Source: Emcibacteraceae bacterium (GTDB lineage: Bacteria > Pseudomonadota > Alphaproteobacteria > Sphingomonadales > Emcibacteraceae). Taken from it: DNA of 64,000 nt. Below are positions 9,011-18,807 of the stretch, piece by piece. The translations under genes were made by a program, and so were the position numbers. Position 1 is the stretch's first letter; each line of letters begins with the position of its first letter. The notes under the pieces were generated by a model. The model saw only the letters and a list, made by a program, of their open reading frames with translations, was not told where the DNA came from and did not search any database. The stretch covers positions 1 through 64,000 of the forward strand of contig CAJQRG010000019.1 of the NCBI GenBank assembly GCA_905612225.1. Direction: 5' to 3'.

Positions 9011-10357
9011 TCATAAAATAGCCTCTTTAATAGCTCCCAATGCAATATCTACATCAGCTTGGTTCGTCACGTGGGATGAAATACTTATGCGGAAAGCCTT
9101 TCTACCCTTCCAATAGGTCGGCCCAAACCAGGTTTTACCACTTTTTTGGACCGTAGTTATAAAATCATCAATTTTATCGTCATCCATAGTGGCAACTACT
9201 TGATTTATCACTACTTCATTGAGAATTTCAAAACCTAATTTATCTAATTCCTCTGCAGCATACTTAGCATGATTACAGGTTTTTTCTACCAAATCGTTAA
9301 ATCCATCCTTACCAAGGTGCTTCAGAGCAGCCCAAATTTCAATACCCCTAGCCCTACGTGAAAGCTCAGGGGTATGATGGTTTGGTTCACGAAATAAACC
9401 CTGAACTAAATAAGCGGCTTGAACACCAAACATTTCACTAATCGCATCAGGATGACGGCAAATAGCAATTGCACTATCATGTGTTACATTCATCCATTTA
9501 TGACAGTCAAGTGACCAACTATCGGCTCGCTCCATTCCACGGGTTAAAAATGAGCGAGAATGACATGCCCTTACCCAACCACCAAAAGCAGCATCAACAT
9601 GCAACCATGCACCTGTATTTTCAACTAAGTTGGCAACTTCGTCAATCGGATCGAAAGCGCCGCTATTAACATTACCAGCTTGTAAAAGAACAATTGAATG
9701 ATCGTCTAAAGCCGGTATTGAAGAAGGGTCAATTCTACCTTGTTCATCACAAGAAACAAATTCAAGTTCGCCTTTTCCATAACCCATGTACTGTAGGGCA
9801 ATAATATTAGTTGGGTGGATTTCATCAGACATAATAAAACGGATTTTGGGTGCATTTCTAATACCGTATTGCTTAACATTATATCCTAGTTTCTTATACA
9901 TACTATTTCGTGCGGTAGAAAGAGCAGTAAACCCTGCCATAGTTGCACCAGTAACAAAACTAAACCCACTATCCCTTGGCAGATTAAGAAGATCTAGAAC
10001 CCAATCCCCAGCAACCTCTTCAATCTTTGCTGATGTGGGGCTCATTACACTTGGACCTGCGTTCTGATCCCAGCTAGCTGCTAGCCAATTAGCTGCAACC
10101 GCCACTGGCAGTGCTCCGCCCGTTACAAAACCATAGTAGCGCCCTCCACGCGATGAAACAACTCCTTGTTCCCCTATTTCGTTGAGCATTTTAATAACGT
10201 CTAATGCTTCTGCACCATTATTACTTAACGGTTCATCAAAACAATTAAGGTTTTTCATTGAAGCTGTGTTCGGGGTAACCGGACGAGTATCCAAACTTTC
10301 CTCAAATGTTTTAGTAGCTTGCAGTACATACTCATAAAGTGGCTGATTAGACTTCAT
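9011..10357 (-). CDS. Group II PLP-dependent amino-acid decarboxylase
   Basis: A 448-residue decarboxylase of the aromatic-amino-acid/glutamate (group II) family. Visible residues are the ring-stacking His181 in SDEIHPTN, Asp255 in LHVDAAFGG and the Schiff-base Lys287 in LDCHKW. The N-terminal RYYGFVTGG and WDQNAGP segments also fit. Length is normal. Family members decarboxylate aromatic amino acids, glutamate, aspartate, cysteine sulfinate or diaminobutyrate; the substrate cannot be assigned here. GAGGAA lies six bases before the ATG. The MazG-like gene follows on the same strand. Confidence 0.85.
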   Translation of the reverse strand: MKSNQPLYEYVLQATKTFEESLDTRPVTPNTASMKNLNCFDEPLSNNGAEALDVIKMLNEIGEQGVVSSRGGRYYGFVTGGALPVAVAANWLAASWDQNAGPSVMSPTSAKIEEVAGDWVLDLLNLPRDSGFSFVTGATMAGFTALSTARNSMYKKLGYNVKQYGIRNAPKIRFIMSDEIHPTNIIALQYMGYGKGELEFVSCDEQGRIDPSSIPALDDHSIVLLQAGNVNSGAFDPIDEVANLVENTGAWLHVDAAFGGWVRACHSRSFLTRGMERADSWSLDCHKWMNVTHDSAIAICRHPDAISEMFGVQAAYLVQGLFREPNHHTPELSRRARGIEIWAALKHLGKDGFNDLVEKTCNHAKYAAEELDKLGFEILNEVVINQVVATMDDDKIDDFITTVQKSGKTWFGPTYWKGRKAFRISISSHVTNQADVDIALGAIKEAIL

Positions 10358-10465
10358 TTTAAATTCCTCATTTTATAAATATGACTTTACTGAATAATTG
10401 CGAAATGCCAATATTAAAATACCAAAACTTAACTATTTAGATAATTTTATTCACTGAGGTAACAA

Positions 10466-11071
10466 ATGAAAAATAAATTAAAAGAAAAGGGTCAGGACTT
10501 AGTTCAAGTTATAGTAATTTTTATTTTACTAATTTTACCTCAAAGATTTGGACAATTCGTAATTACTTTACTTGATGTTTCAGAAGTAGAACATTATCTA
10601 AATATTTTTATTCCTCTCACAGGAGCGATGATTACATATTATTTATTTATTATGTATTTTCATCAACGACTGATTAATCGCATATATAACCTAGTTTACT
10701 TAAAATACTTAGTAGTTATCTTAATTCTTTTTTGGATAATGTATGATGGGGTTACCGCCTACTATATGCAGAGTAACTTTACTTTTCTACAGAACAAAAT
10801 TGGGCCACGCGATATTGTTTGGCGAGATGTACCATTTGAACAACTTCCAGAATATGTTATCTACCCAAATTTTAAATACGCATTTATGTTTTTCCTTTGT
10901 GTCAGTCGTTTTATTCTACTTACTATCCTTGCCATTAGTTTAATGAGTGATAAAGATAAGCTAATAATAAATAAGAAAAAACACCGTCAAAAATTTAAAA
11001 AAAGATCCGTTGAAGAATTAAAAGCTAACCTTCATCCATCGATTTTAAAAAGATACCAAGACGAAGAATAA
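10466..11071 (+). CDS. Unknown inner-membrane protein, four transmembrane segments
   Basis: I do not recognise this 201-residue protein. It has four hydrophobic segments at about residues 13-32, 48-68, 82-102 and 140-162. An outward-facing loop probably lies between the third and fourth, containing IGPRDIVWRDVPFEQLPEYV. A strongly basic cytoplasmic tail follows (KKKHRQKFKKRSVEELK) and ends in KRYQDEE. AGGT six bases before the ATG supports the start. It is convergent with the following helicase gene. No catalytic motif is seen. Confidence 0.7.
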   Translation: MKNKLKEKGQDLVQVIVIFILLILPQRFGQFVITLLDVSEVEHYLNIFIPLTGAMITYYLFIMYFHQRLINRIYNLVYLKYLVVILILFWIMYDGVTAYYMQSNFTFLQNKIGPRDIVWRDVPFEQLPEYVIYPNFKYAFMFFLCVSRFILLTILAISLMSDKDKLIINKKKHRQKFKKRSVEELKANLHPSILKRYQDEE

Positions 11072-11125
11072 TAATTTGAAAAGTATAAAAAATAGCTTAA
11101 TAAAACTAAAAATTAATTTTTTTAA

Positions 11126-12895
11126 TTAAGTACTTCTGTTACCTTTTACAACGTTACGCTTGCCTGTAAACGTTTTATAACCGCCCGTTTGTTTCTTAGT
11201 GGTTGTTAACTTTACCCGTTTATTGGAAGTACTATCTTTTTTACCTTTTAGTACTATGTCTTTATTTTTATCATATTTTTTTTCGGGTCTTTCCCTAGCT
11301 TCATCATTACTCTTAACTTTACGTTTCATGGGTTTTCCCCGTAGCTTTTTCATTACAGGATCATCGCCAAAGGCATCTGAATCAAATTTATAACTATCGC
11401 GCTTAGGGTCATATTCACGTTTAGGTTTCGGAGCGAAGGAGGGTTTCTTGGAAGTTATTTTTTTTGCATACTCAGGTTTTTTTGCATACTCAGGTTTTTT
11501 GGCATGTTCTGGTTTAGAAGCGCGTCGTGGAGCCTGACTAGTTTTTTTGAACCCACCATCGGCTTTCTTATACCCACCATCATCTCTTTTAAACTCTCTA
11601 CGTCTCTTTTCACCACTTTCTTTACGCCTTCCATCAGAACCTGAATCTTTTCTCCGACTACGAGGTTTATCAAATTTACCTCTGCCCCCCTTTTTAAAAT
11701 CCCGAACTTCGGAGAGATCAAAATGATATTTATGATTTACATCAACATCAATTTTTATTTTTATTAAACTCTCTATTTCTCTTAATAAACGAACATCACT
11801 CGGGTCACAAAAAGAAATCGCAAGTCCAAATGCACCTGCCCTTCCCGTTCTACCAACGCGATGAACATAATTTTCCGCTTCAATTGGCAGTTCATAATTT
11901 ATAACGTGTGTAATACCGTCAACATCAATTCCACGTGCTGCTACATCAGTTGCGACGAGAACTGTAGTGCGGCCTTTTCTAAAGTTTAGAAGAATTTTTT
12001 CTCTAGTTCGTTGTTTTTTATCACCATGAATGGCATCAACTCGAACTGGAGTATCGCGAAAAGCCTCTTTGAGTAAGCCACAAATATTATCGGCACCAAG
12101 TTTAGTGCGTGCAAAAATAAGGGCCTTACCAATTCCCTCGTCTTGAAGTAGTTCAATAAGTAGGTCTGTTTTATTTTTACGTCTTACATTCATCAATTTA
12201 TGAGTAACTGTCTCAGCAACAAGGTTTTTGCGTTCCTGCTCAACGTATTCAGGGTTTTTTAATAAATCACCTGAAAGTCTGCGAACCTTTGCATTCATAG
12301 TAGCAGAAAACATTACCGTTTGATGGTCCTCTCGCAGGGCTGCCTGCATTTCCTTAACTTCATCAATAAAGCCCATATCGAGCATTCTATCAGCTTCATC
12401 AAGAATAAATGTATGACATTGGTCTAACCTCACCGTACCAGAGCCCATATGATCAATTAACCTGCCAGGAGTGGATATTAATATATCAACTCCATATTTA
12501 AGTTTCCGTATTTGGGGTTGATATGGCTGCCCCCCTGCAACAACAAGGCTTTTAATTGGAGTACCTCTGCTAAATGTATCAATAAATTTTCCTATTTGCA
12601 TTACAAGCTCCCTGGTTGGAGCAATTATTAATACTTTCGGTTTGTTTTTTTCAGGTGCCTTATACTCTTGAAGGAGCCTATTCATGGTAGGAAGGGAAAA
12701 TGCGGCGGTTTTTCCACTTCCAGTCTGAGCTATTCCCATTAGATCGACGCCACTCATAACAGGTAGAATGGCCATTTCTTGAATAGGGGTTGGTGTAATA
12801 AAACCTTCATTTTTGATAGACTTAATGATAGCCTTATCAAAACCAAAGTCATTAAAGCCAAACAAGTTTTCTTCAGGCGCAGCATCATGCGTCAT
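11126..12895 (-). CDS. DEAD-box RNA helicase, RhlE-like, with long basic repetitive tail
   Basis: An ATP-dependent RNA helicase of 589 residues. The core has the Q motif (FITPTPIQ), motif I AQTGSGKT, Ia PTRELV, DEAD in LDEADRMLDMGF, SAT, and the C-terminal HRVGRTGRAG. About 200 residues after the core form a Lys/Arg-rich low-complexity tail with near-exact hexapeptide repeats (KPEYAK); such tails bind RNA. The start is the ATG with AAGGA about seven bases upstream (MTHDAAPEEN); the frame extends further upstream without a good site. The leader between this ATG and the divergent aminotransferase is about 245 bp. RhlE-like helicases act in ribosome assembly and RNA decay and often matter in the cold. 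Confidence 0.9.
   Translation of the reverse strand: MTHDAAPEENLFGFNDFGFDKAIIKSIKNEGFITPTPIQEMAILPVMSGVDLMGIAQTGSGKTAAFSLPTMNRLLQEYKAPEKNKPKVLIIAPTRELVMQIGKFIDTFSRGTPIKSLVVAGGQPYQPQIRKLKYGVDILISTPGRLIDHMGSGTVRLDQCHTFILDEADRMLDMGFIDEVKEMQAALREDHQTVMFSATMNAKVRRLSGDLLKNPEYVEQERKNLVAETVTHKLMNVRRKNKTDLLIELLQDEGIGKALIFARTKLGADNICGLLKEAFRDTPVRVDAIHGDKKQRTREKILLNFRKGRTTVLVATDVAARGIDVDGITHVINYELPIEAENYVHRVGRTGRAGAFGLAISFCDPSDVRLLREIESLIKIKIDVDVNHKYHFDLSEVRDFKKGGRGKFDKPRSRRKDSGSDGRRKESGEKRRREFKRDDGGYKKADGGFKKTSQAPRRASKPEHAKKPEYAKKPEYAKKITSKKPSFAPKPKREYDPKRDSYKFDSDAFGDDPVMKKLRGKPMKRKVKSNDEARERPEKKYDKNKDIVLKGKKDSTSNKRVKLTTTKKQTGGYKTFTGKRNVVKGNRST
11461..11514. repeat. 18-bp tandem repeat coding KPEYAK in the helicase tail
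   Basis: Three consecutive 18-bp units (unit as read on the plus strand: gcatactcaggttttttt) encode KPEHAK/KPEYAK/KPEYAK in the C-terminal tail of the helicase. Two units are near-identical at DNA level; the third has diverged. Each unit holds a run of six or seven T, which makes the tract prone to slippage. Confidence 0.75.
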
Positions 12896-13140
12896 TGTGT
12901 AATCCTTCGCGTTTGTTCCATATTTTATGAAACTATATTTATTTCCGCGAATGCACATGGCCCTATTTTGGGTTACTCGTGATAGTTACTAGTCACGGCT
13001 GCTCAGCGGAATTGAATTATGTAATAATCCTGTAACGGCCGCTTGATGCGCCTTTTCACTAATCAAGTCAAGCAATAACCTTTCTTATTTAAAATTGTCA
13101 TGCTACAAAATAAATAATTTTTATAATAAGGAAATTTTTT

Positions 13141-14265
13141 ATGCGTAATTTTGAATTGGAAATATTTTTTTCTGAATGGGAATTTAAAGCTAAATACCAT
13201 TTAACTGCATCTGATATGGAGAGTATGTCTACAAAAGATTTACTCGCAATGGCTAGTCCAGAAGATCGTAAAATATATGAAAACTTATGGCTTGGATATA
13301 CACAGACCTATGGTTTACCAGAACTTAGGTCAGAGATAGCCTCCACTTACGACCATTTAAAAGATGAAAACATTCTCTGTTTTGCTGGAGCTGAAGAAGG
13401 TCTTTATGTGGCAATGAAGGTAATTCTTAAAAAAGAGGATCACGCGATTGTAGTAGTTCCTAATTATCAAGCAGCTGAGACTATACCTCTTAGTATTTGC
13501 GATGTTACTGGGGTTGCTCTCCAAGCAGAAAATGACTGGGCCCTCGATATTAATGAAATCATTGCAGCTATCAGACCAAATACGAAGTTAATCTCTATTA
13601 ACTTTCCAAACAATCCCACTGGTAAAATCATATCTAGTGATGAATTAAATAATCTTATAAAGCTTGCTCGTAAATTTGATATTTATATATTTAGTGACGA
13701 AGTTTACCGCGGTATAGAAACTGATGAGACTAAAAGAATGCCACAGGTAGCAGATGTTTATGAAAAAGGGCTTTCACTTAACGTAATGTCAAAAGCATAT
13801 GGCCTTCCAGGTTTACGTATTGGGTGGATTGCAGGTCAGGATACCACTCTACTTGAAGAGTTTGAGCGTTTTAAACATTATTTAACTATATGTAACAGTG
13901 GACCCAGTGAAATTCTCTCACTTATTGCATTAAAAGCTCGCAATAAGATACTGATAAAAAACAATAAATTAATATTTGATAACTTAAATAAATTGGATAA
14001 TTTCTTTTTAGAGTTCCCGAATACGTTTGAATGGAAAAGGCCTGATGGTGGCGCAGTAGCTTACCCAAAATATATAGGCCCTGGTTCAACGGATCAATTT
14101 TGCCAAGACTTACTGGAAGAAACTGGAATTATGATCCTACCACCACGAATTTATAAGTCTGAGCTGCTAGATACACCACAAGACCGCTTTAGAATAGGGT
14201 TCGGCCGAAGTGGAATGGATGAAATGTTGGAGGTATTTTATCACTATTTAAAGAAAAACTACTAA
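13141..14265 (+). CDS. PLP-dependent class I/II aminotransferase
   Basis: A 374-residue fold-type I aminotransferase. It shows NNPTG at 157-161, the cofactor-binding Asp186 in FSDEVYRG, the Schiff-base Lys218 in MSKAYGLPGLRIGW and a C-terminal substrate-binding Arg in DRFRIGFGR. The sequence resembles the aspartate-aminotransferase-like group that includes capreomycidine synthase relatives, but substrate cannot be assigned. AAGGAA lies before the ATG. Its promoter region is shared with the divergent helicase gene. The next gene (YceI) is convergent, 7 bp away. Confidence 0.83.
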   Translation: MRNFELEIFFSEWEFKAKYHLTASDMESMSTKDLLAMASPEDRKIYENLWLGYTQTYGLPELRSEIASTYDHLKDENILCFAGAEEGLYVAMKVILKKEDHAIVVVPNYQAAETIPLSICDVTGVALQAENDWALDINEIIAAIRPNTKLISINFPNNPTGKIISSDELNNLIKLARKFDIYIFSDEVYRGIETDETKRMPQVADVYEKGLSLNVMSKAYGLPGLRIGWIAGQDTTLLEEFERFKHYLTICNSGPSEILSLIALKARNKILIKNNKLIFDNLNKLDNFFLEFPNTFEWKRPDGGAVAYPKYIGPGSTDQFCQDLLEETGIMILPPRIYKSELLDTPQDRFRIGFGRSGMDEMLEVFYHYLKKNY

Positions 14266-14272
14266 ACAAACA

Positions 14273-14863
14273 TCAATGGTCTTCACTAGTATTATCGGCA
14301 GTTTTGCGAATACCTTCTACATATAAGGTTAGGTAAACTTCTCCATATTCAAATTTGAAGTCGAAATCCGTTGGATTAATTGATAACTTTGCTTCAAATG
14401 CAGCGCGGTGCCCACCCCAAGGGTCATCACCCTTACCAACAAATTCAGCATCAAGGGTAACACTATTAGTAACGCCATTTAGACTAAGCTGGCCATGGAT
14501 TAAACCACTTCTTTTATCTAAAATTTCTATTGATGTACTTTCAAAATGTGCTGTGGGATTATTCGTGACATTCAAGTAGTTTTCTTCTCGTATGTGCGCA
14601 TCACGAGCTTCATGGTTCGAATTCACGCTGCCAACATCTACATTAACCATAACCTTTGAAGCAGCCGGGTTATTTTCATCAAAAACAAAATAACCATCAA
14701 ATTTATCAAAACGACCAGAAAGCCAACTTATGCCGATATGACGTACTTTAAAATTAATGGCCGCGTGCATTCCCTCGATATCAATCTTATATTCATCACC
14801 CTTCGCAATAGAAACTGTAAGTGCTAGCATCAAATTTATAGCAATAATTAATAATTTTTTCAT
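14273..14863 (-). CDS. YceI family periplasmic lipid-binding protein
   Basis: A 196-residue exported protein. Residues 1-22 are a signal peptide (Lys-Lys then hydrophobic, ending SIAKG). The rest matches the YceI lipocalin-like beta barrel: YKIDIEGMHAAINFKVRHIG near the N-terminus, FDKFDGYFVFDE, DVGSVNSNHEARDAHIR, and the late DFKFEYGEVYLTLYVEG. Family members bind isoprenoid lipids in the periplasm. Length is normal. It has its own upstream region, shared with the divergent M1 peptidase gene. Confidence 0.85.
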   Translation of the reverse strand: MKKLLIIAINLMLALTVSIAKGDEYKIDIEGMHAAINFKVRHIGISWLSGRFDKFDGYFVFDENNPAASKVMVNVDVGSVNSNHEARDAHIREENYLNVTNNPTAHFESTSIEILDKRSGLIHGQLSLNGVTNSVTLDAEFVGKGDDPWGGHRAAFEAKLSINPTDFDFKFEYGEVYLTLYVEGIRKTADNTSEDH

Positions 14864-14999
14864 CTATTTTGTCCAAATTAAATATAGTTTAATTTATTTT
14901 TAAGTATCAATAACAACTTTCTGGTGCGTAAAAAAGAAATTTCGAGAAATATTCCGTATATTGAAATACCATATAACACAATTTAATTTTTAAAAAAAT

Positions 15000-15029
15000 T
15001 TGTTAAAGTTTTTTATATAGCATTATAGT
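15000..15029 (+). promoter_or_regulatory. Predicted sigma-70-type promoter of the M1 peptidase
   Basis: TTGTTA at 15000-15005 and TATAGT at 15024-15029, spaced by 18 bp, lie about 30 bp upstream of the M1 peptidase start. Prediction by eye in an AT-rich background. Confidence 0.4.
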
Positions 15030-15060
15030 AAGCAATTAACTGTCTAAAGGTTTAAAAGTT

Positions 15061-17610
15061 ATGAAATATATTAGTAGTATTATAATTTTATATTTATTGA
15101 TTTTTCCAGCGCAATCACAAAATTTATCAACCACACCAATAGTAAAAGGTGTTTCTTGGGAGTTAGCAACTTACCGTAAAAAACATATATCAAATCTAAG
15201 TTATAAAATGGATTTGACTATTCCAGAACAGCTTGACCTTCCTATCCGAGGCATGACGGAAATTATATTTAACCTGAACAATCTCTCGCAAGACCTGCAA
15301 ATTGACTTTAAAGCTTTTAAAAATCAAATTCAAACTGTTTATGCTAATGGTTCACGTCAGAAAATTAAGCATCATAACGAACATATTATTATTGATAAAA
15401 ATGAACTTAAAATTGGTCAAAATAAAATAAAAATCAAATATAATGCAGGTGATGGCGCATTAAACAGATCAGCTAATTTTCTCTACACATTATTTGTGCC
15501 CGACCGTATGCGCACAAGTTTTCCGAGCTTTGATCAGCCGAATTTAAAAGCAACATTTGAACTTACACTTAAAATGCCTGAAAGCTGGGAAACTATGTCC
15601 AGCACCACCATAGCTCGAGAAACCCAAAGAAATAGAAAAAAAATAGTCCGGTTTAAAAAATCAGACAAAATGAGTACTTATTTATTTTCCTTTGTCGCTG
15701 GACGGTTCATTAAGACAAAAACAGTATTAGATGGGCTAGAAATGACAATGCTCCACCGAGAGCCCGATACTGAAAAAGTAAATCGAAACCTTAAAGAAAT
15801 ATTTTCCCTTCATAAAGATTCTATCAACTATATGGAAAATTACACAGGCATTAAATATCCATTCCAAAAGTTTGGCTTTGTGCTAATCTCGGATTTTCAA
15901 TTTGGTGGCATGGAACATATAGGTGCTATCCAATATAGAGCCGGAAGTTTAATGCTTGATGAAAATCCTTCCACGGCTGACCTTCTCTCGAGGGCTTCGC
16001 TTATAGGCCACGAAACCTCACATATGTGGTTTGGCGACCTTGTTACAATGGATTGGTTTGATGATGTATGGACAAAAGAGGTATTTGCAAATTTCTTTGC
16101 CGCTAAAATGATCTACCCTAATTTTCCAGGAATTGATCACCAGCTTAGATCACATTTAAGACTTCATCCTGGAGCCTACGCTATAGACCGATCTGAAGGC
16201 GCAAACCCAATAAGACAGAAGTTACCTAATCTAAATGAGGCTGGAAACTTATATGGTGCAATAATTTATAATAAAGCACCAATCATGATGCAGCAGCTTG
16301 AAAAATTGCTCGGTGAAGATCTTTTTCGCGAAGGTGTGCGAGAATATTTATCAACTTATGCATTTTCAAATGCTACATGGCCAGACCTTATAAGTATTCT
16401 TGATAAACGTTCAGAAAAAGATCTTAAGGCATGGAGCGATGTTTGGGTCAATACCGCTGGGATGCCAAAATTTAATATTAAAAAATATCCTGATAAGGGT
16501 TTGATTTTAAGTCAAACTGATCCATCAAAAATGAAAAGAATTTGGTCACAAACTTTTAAAATTAAAAAGGGTAATCAAAGTTATAATGTGCCTTATCTTA
16601 AAAAAGAAATTAATCTCAATACATTTGAAAATAATCTTAATGAAAAAATTTTATTAAACTCTGATGGTATGGGCTACGGACTATTTTCAATAGAGAAAAA
16701 TTTTCTAAGAAAAAACTGGGGTGACCTATCAGACCTTGAGCGAGCTTCAGCATTTGTAAAACTATACGAACAATTAATGCAAAATAATGGAACAATAAAG
16801 CCACAGGAATATATCGAATTAATTATTTGGGCTGTTGGTAGAGAAAAAAATCCATTAATAATAAACCATATAATGCGACAAACTATAGACATTTATTGGT
16901 CATTATTTAATCAAAAAAATCGATTAGATTTAGCACCGTTCCTGGAACAGGCCATTTGGAACCAAGTTGTGAATGAAGCACACAATACAGGAATAAGGCG
17001 TATTTATTTTCGTAACTATGCCAATCTTGCACTAACCCCCACTGCTCTATTTAATGTGCAGTCAGTATGGGATAAAAGTTTAAAAATAAAAAATCTTAAT
17101 CTATCAACTCGTGACTATACTAACGTCGCTGCTTCCCTCGCTATTAAGCTTCCAAATTCTGCAGATCAAATAATTGGAACACAATTACTTAAAATCAAGG
17201 GCCCAGATAATAAAGCAAGATTTCAATTTATAATTCCTTCTCTATCTTCAGATCAATATATTCGAGACAATTTTTTTAATACTCTCATGAAGGCAGAAAA
17301 TAGACACACAGAACCCTGGGTTCTTTCTGCACTTAGATATTTACATCATCCCTTGCGAATTGGTTTTTCCGAGATTTATCTTAAAAGAAGTTTAAATGTA
17401 TTAGAAGATATACAAATTACAGGAGATATTTTTTTTCCTGGAAGGTGGCTTAATGCCACATTCAAATATTATCAAAGTGATGCTGCCGTAGCTACAGTTA
17501 ATAATTTTCTTACTGAGAACCTCGATTATAATTATCAACTAAAATTAAAAATACTACAAAACTCTGATCAAATGAAGCGTGCAAATAAAATTTTAAAAAA
17601 CACCCAATAA
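15061..17610 (+). CDS. Secreted M1 family metallopeptidase (aminopeptidase N type)
   Basis: An 849-residue zinc aminopeptidase. Residues 1-19 are a signal peptide (ending AQSQ), so it acts outside the cytoplasm. The M1 exopeptidase box appears as FGGMEHIGAIQYR (about 281-293). Zinc ligands are His317 and His321 in HETSH and Glu340 in WTKEVFANFF, 18 residues after the second His. A Tyr for transition-state binding is present in YGAIIYNKAP. The C-terminal half (about 560-849) is the helical ERAP1-like domain. Length matches PepN-like enzymes. The protein is very Lys/Asn rich, following local AT content. It likely releases N-terminal amino acids from peptides in the periplasm. Confidence 0.9.
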   Translation: MKYISSIIILYLLIFPAQSQNLSTTPIVKGVSWELATYRKKHISNLSYKMDLTIPEQLDLPIRGMTEIIFNLNNLSQDLQIDFKAFKNQIQTVYANGSRQKIKHHNEHIIIDKNELKIGQNKIKIKYNAGDGALNRSANFLYTLFVPDRMRTSFPSFDQPNLKATFELTLKMPESWETMSSTTIARETQRNRKKIVRFKKSDKMSTYLFSFVAGRFIKTKTVLDGLEMTMLHREPDTEKVNRNLKEIFSLHKDSINYMENYTGIKYPFQKFGFVLISDFQFGGMEHIGAIQYRAGSLMLDENPSTADLLSRASLIGHETSHMWFGDLVTMDWFDDVWTKEVFANFFAAKMIYPNFPGIDHQLRSHLRLHPGAYAIDRSEGANPIRQKLPNLNEAGNLYGAIIYNKAPIMMQQLEKLLGEDLFREGVREYLSTYAFSNATWPDLISILDKRSEKDLKAWSDVWVNTAGMPKFNIKKYPDKGLILSQTDPSKMKRIWSQTFKIKKGNQSYNVPYLKKEINLNTFENNLNEKILLNSDGMGYGLFSIEKNFLRKNWGDLSDLERASAFVKLYEQLMQNNGTIKPQEYIELIIWAVGREKNPLIINHIMRQTIDIYWSLFNQKNRLDLAPFLEQAIWNQVVNEAHNTGIRRIYFRNYANLALTPTALFNVQSVWDKSLKIKNLNLSTRDYTNVAASLAIKLPNSADQIIGTQLLKIKGPDNKARFQFIIPSLSSDQYIRDNFFNTLMKAENRHTEPWVLSALRYLHHPLRIGFSEIYLKRSLNVLEDIQITGDIFFPGRWLNATFKYYQSDAAVATVNNFLTENLDYNYQLKLKILQNSDQMKRANKILKNTQ

Positions 17611-17702
17611 ATCTAAAAGTAAATTCAATATTTAACATTAAACTTTGGACTTTACATTAAAATCAAAATCTTATAAATCTTTAAAAAAATTCAGGATACG
17701 AA

Positions 17703-18020
17703 ATGTATGCAAAACTAAAAGACCCAATTTTCCGACTACGCAGTATTGCGCTTATTGAAGGTTTCTCATTTTTATTACTACTTTTTGTTTCCATGCCTCT
17801 TAAATACTATATGGGTATGCGTGGCTTTAGTTTTTATGTTGGAGCCCTTCACGGAGCTCTTTTTGTTATTTATATTTTTATTGCCTTAGATACTATTGCT
17901 AGGCAAAGATTAAATATAATTCAATTTATACGCGTTATAATTGCTTCTGTGATTCCATTTGGCACTTTTTTTAATGATAGTATGTTAAAAGATCTCCAAG
18001 AACCCATCACAAAGATATAA
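17703..18020 (+). CDS. DUF3817 small inner-membrane protein
   Basis: A 105-residue membrane protein with three hydrophobic segments (about 17-33, 43-62 and 74-90). The pattern RLRSIALIEGFSFLLLL, then the MPLKYYMG motif and GALHGALFVIYIF, is characteristic of DUF3817 proteins. The function of that family is unknown to me. It is downstream of the M1 peptidase on the same strand, with a roughly 90-bp gap, and convergent with the next gene. Confidence 0.8.
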   Translation: MYAKLKDPIFRLRSIALIEGFSFLLLLFVSMPLKYYMGMRGFSFYVGALHGALFVIYIFIALDTIARQRLNIIQFIRVIIASVIPFGTFFNDSMLKDLQEPITKI

Positions 18021-18112
18021 CCACTTTGATAATCTATCTACTCAAACAAAACTTACGAATATAACCCCTCAATAAAAATTACGTTCCTATATTCCCTTTA
18101 AACACAAAACCT

Positions 18113-18131
18113 GAAACTGATGTTTCTTTTT
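18113..18131 (+). terminator. Weak candidate terminator after the DUF3817 gene
   Basis: GAAAC-TGAT-GTTTC forms a 5-bp stem with a 4-base loop directly followed by five T. The stem is short, so this is a weak intrinsic terminator candidate. It lies between two convergent genes, where a terminator is expected. Confidence 0.35.
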
Positions 18132-18133
18132 AA

Positions 18134-18778
18134 TTATTCCAGTTTAAAGGCGGAAAGAAAGTCTGTATAACTCATTTCTTCAATAATATTTAAGTTTCCA
18201 ATATTAAGACGGCGCCGCGTAATGCTATAAGGAAGTGCATTGTTGGATATACGGTCAACAATCAACATCCATTGACCACGTTTTATGATCCCTGTATCTT
18301 CATCGACAACAGTCTTTTCATTACTATAACTAATTAAAGGAAAAATTTGTTGACTGAGACGAGTAGAAAGAAATTCAAAATCAGAAATATCCATTCTGGT
18401 AGACTTTTCTTGATCACAATTAATAAAATCAATTGCATCACGACCATTTTTACCAAATTTTATATTTTTTCTAGCAAAAAGAAGATATTCACTTTCTTTA
18501 TCCATAAGTACGTCACTATTTGAGGCAAATACCCTAAAGTCTTCTTCACCACCCTTGTAACTTTTAGTTACTTTAATATTCAGAATATAACCACAAATAA
18601 GGTTAGGGTTTTCGGTGTCGTAATTATACCGCACTTCTTTTTTGGATATTATACGCCCCTGTACAACTTTAGCAGAAGTATTAGCCATATACTGATATGT
18701 ATTTTGAGCCTTAACTGTAATATTACAGCAAAAAACAACAAAAATAATTAATGCAAATAAATAAGTTTTAATTATCAT
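18134..18778 (-). CDS. Unknown exported protein, possible NTR/TIMP-like fold
   Basis: I do not firmly recognise this 214-residue protein. It has a signal peptide (about residues 1-24, ending VKAQ). The pattern KVVQGRIISKKEVRY, then CGYILNIKVTKSYKGG, then DKESEYLLFARKN resembles secreted proteins with a tissue-inhibitor-of-metalloproteinase-like (netrin-domain) beta barrel, where an 'is expressed as ... KG ... YLLFA' pattern is common. That link is tentative. It sits just downstream of a BNR-repeat gene and a Gfo/Idh/MocA gene on the same strand, so it may belong to that transcription unit. Confidence 0.6.
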   Translation of the reverse strand: MIIKTYLFALIIFVVFCCNITVKAQNTYQYMANTSAKVVQGRIISKKEVRYNYDTENPNLICGYILNIKVTKSYKGGEEDFRVFASNSDVLMDKESEYLLFARKNIKFGKNGRDAIDFINCDQEKSTRMDISDFEFLSTRLSQQIFPLISYSNEKTVVDEDTGIIKRGQWMLIVDRISNNALPYSITRRRLNIGNLNIIEEMSYTDFLSAFKLE

Positions 18779-18807
18779 AATTTTATATAGCCAGTTGTTC
18801 TAATAGT

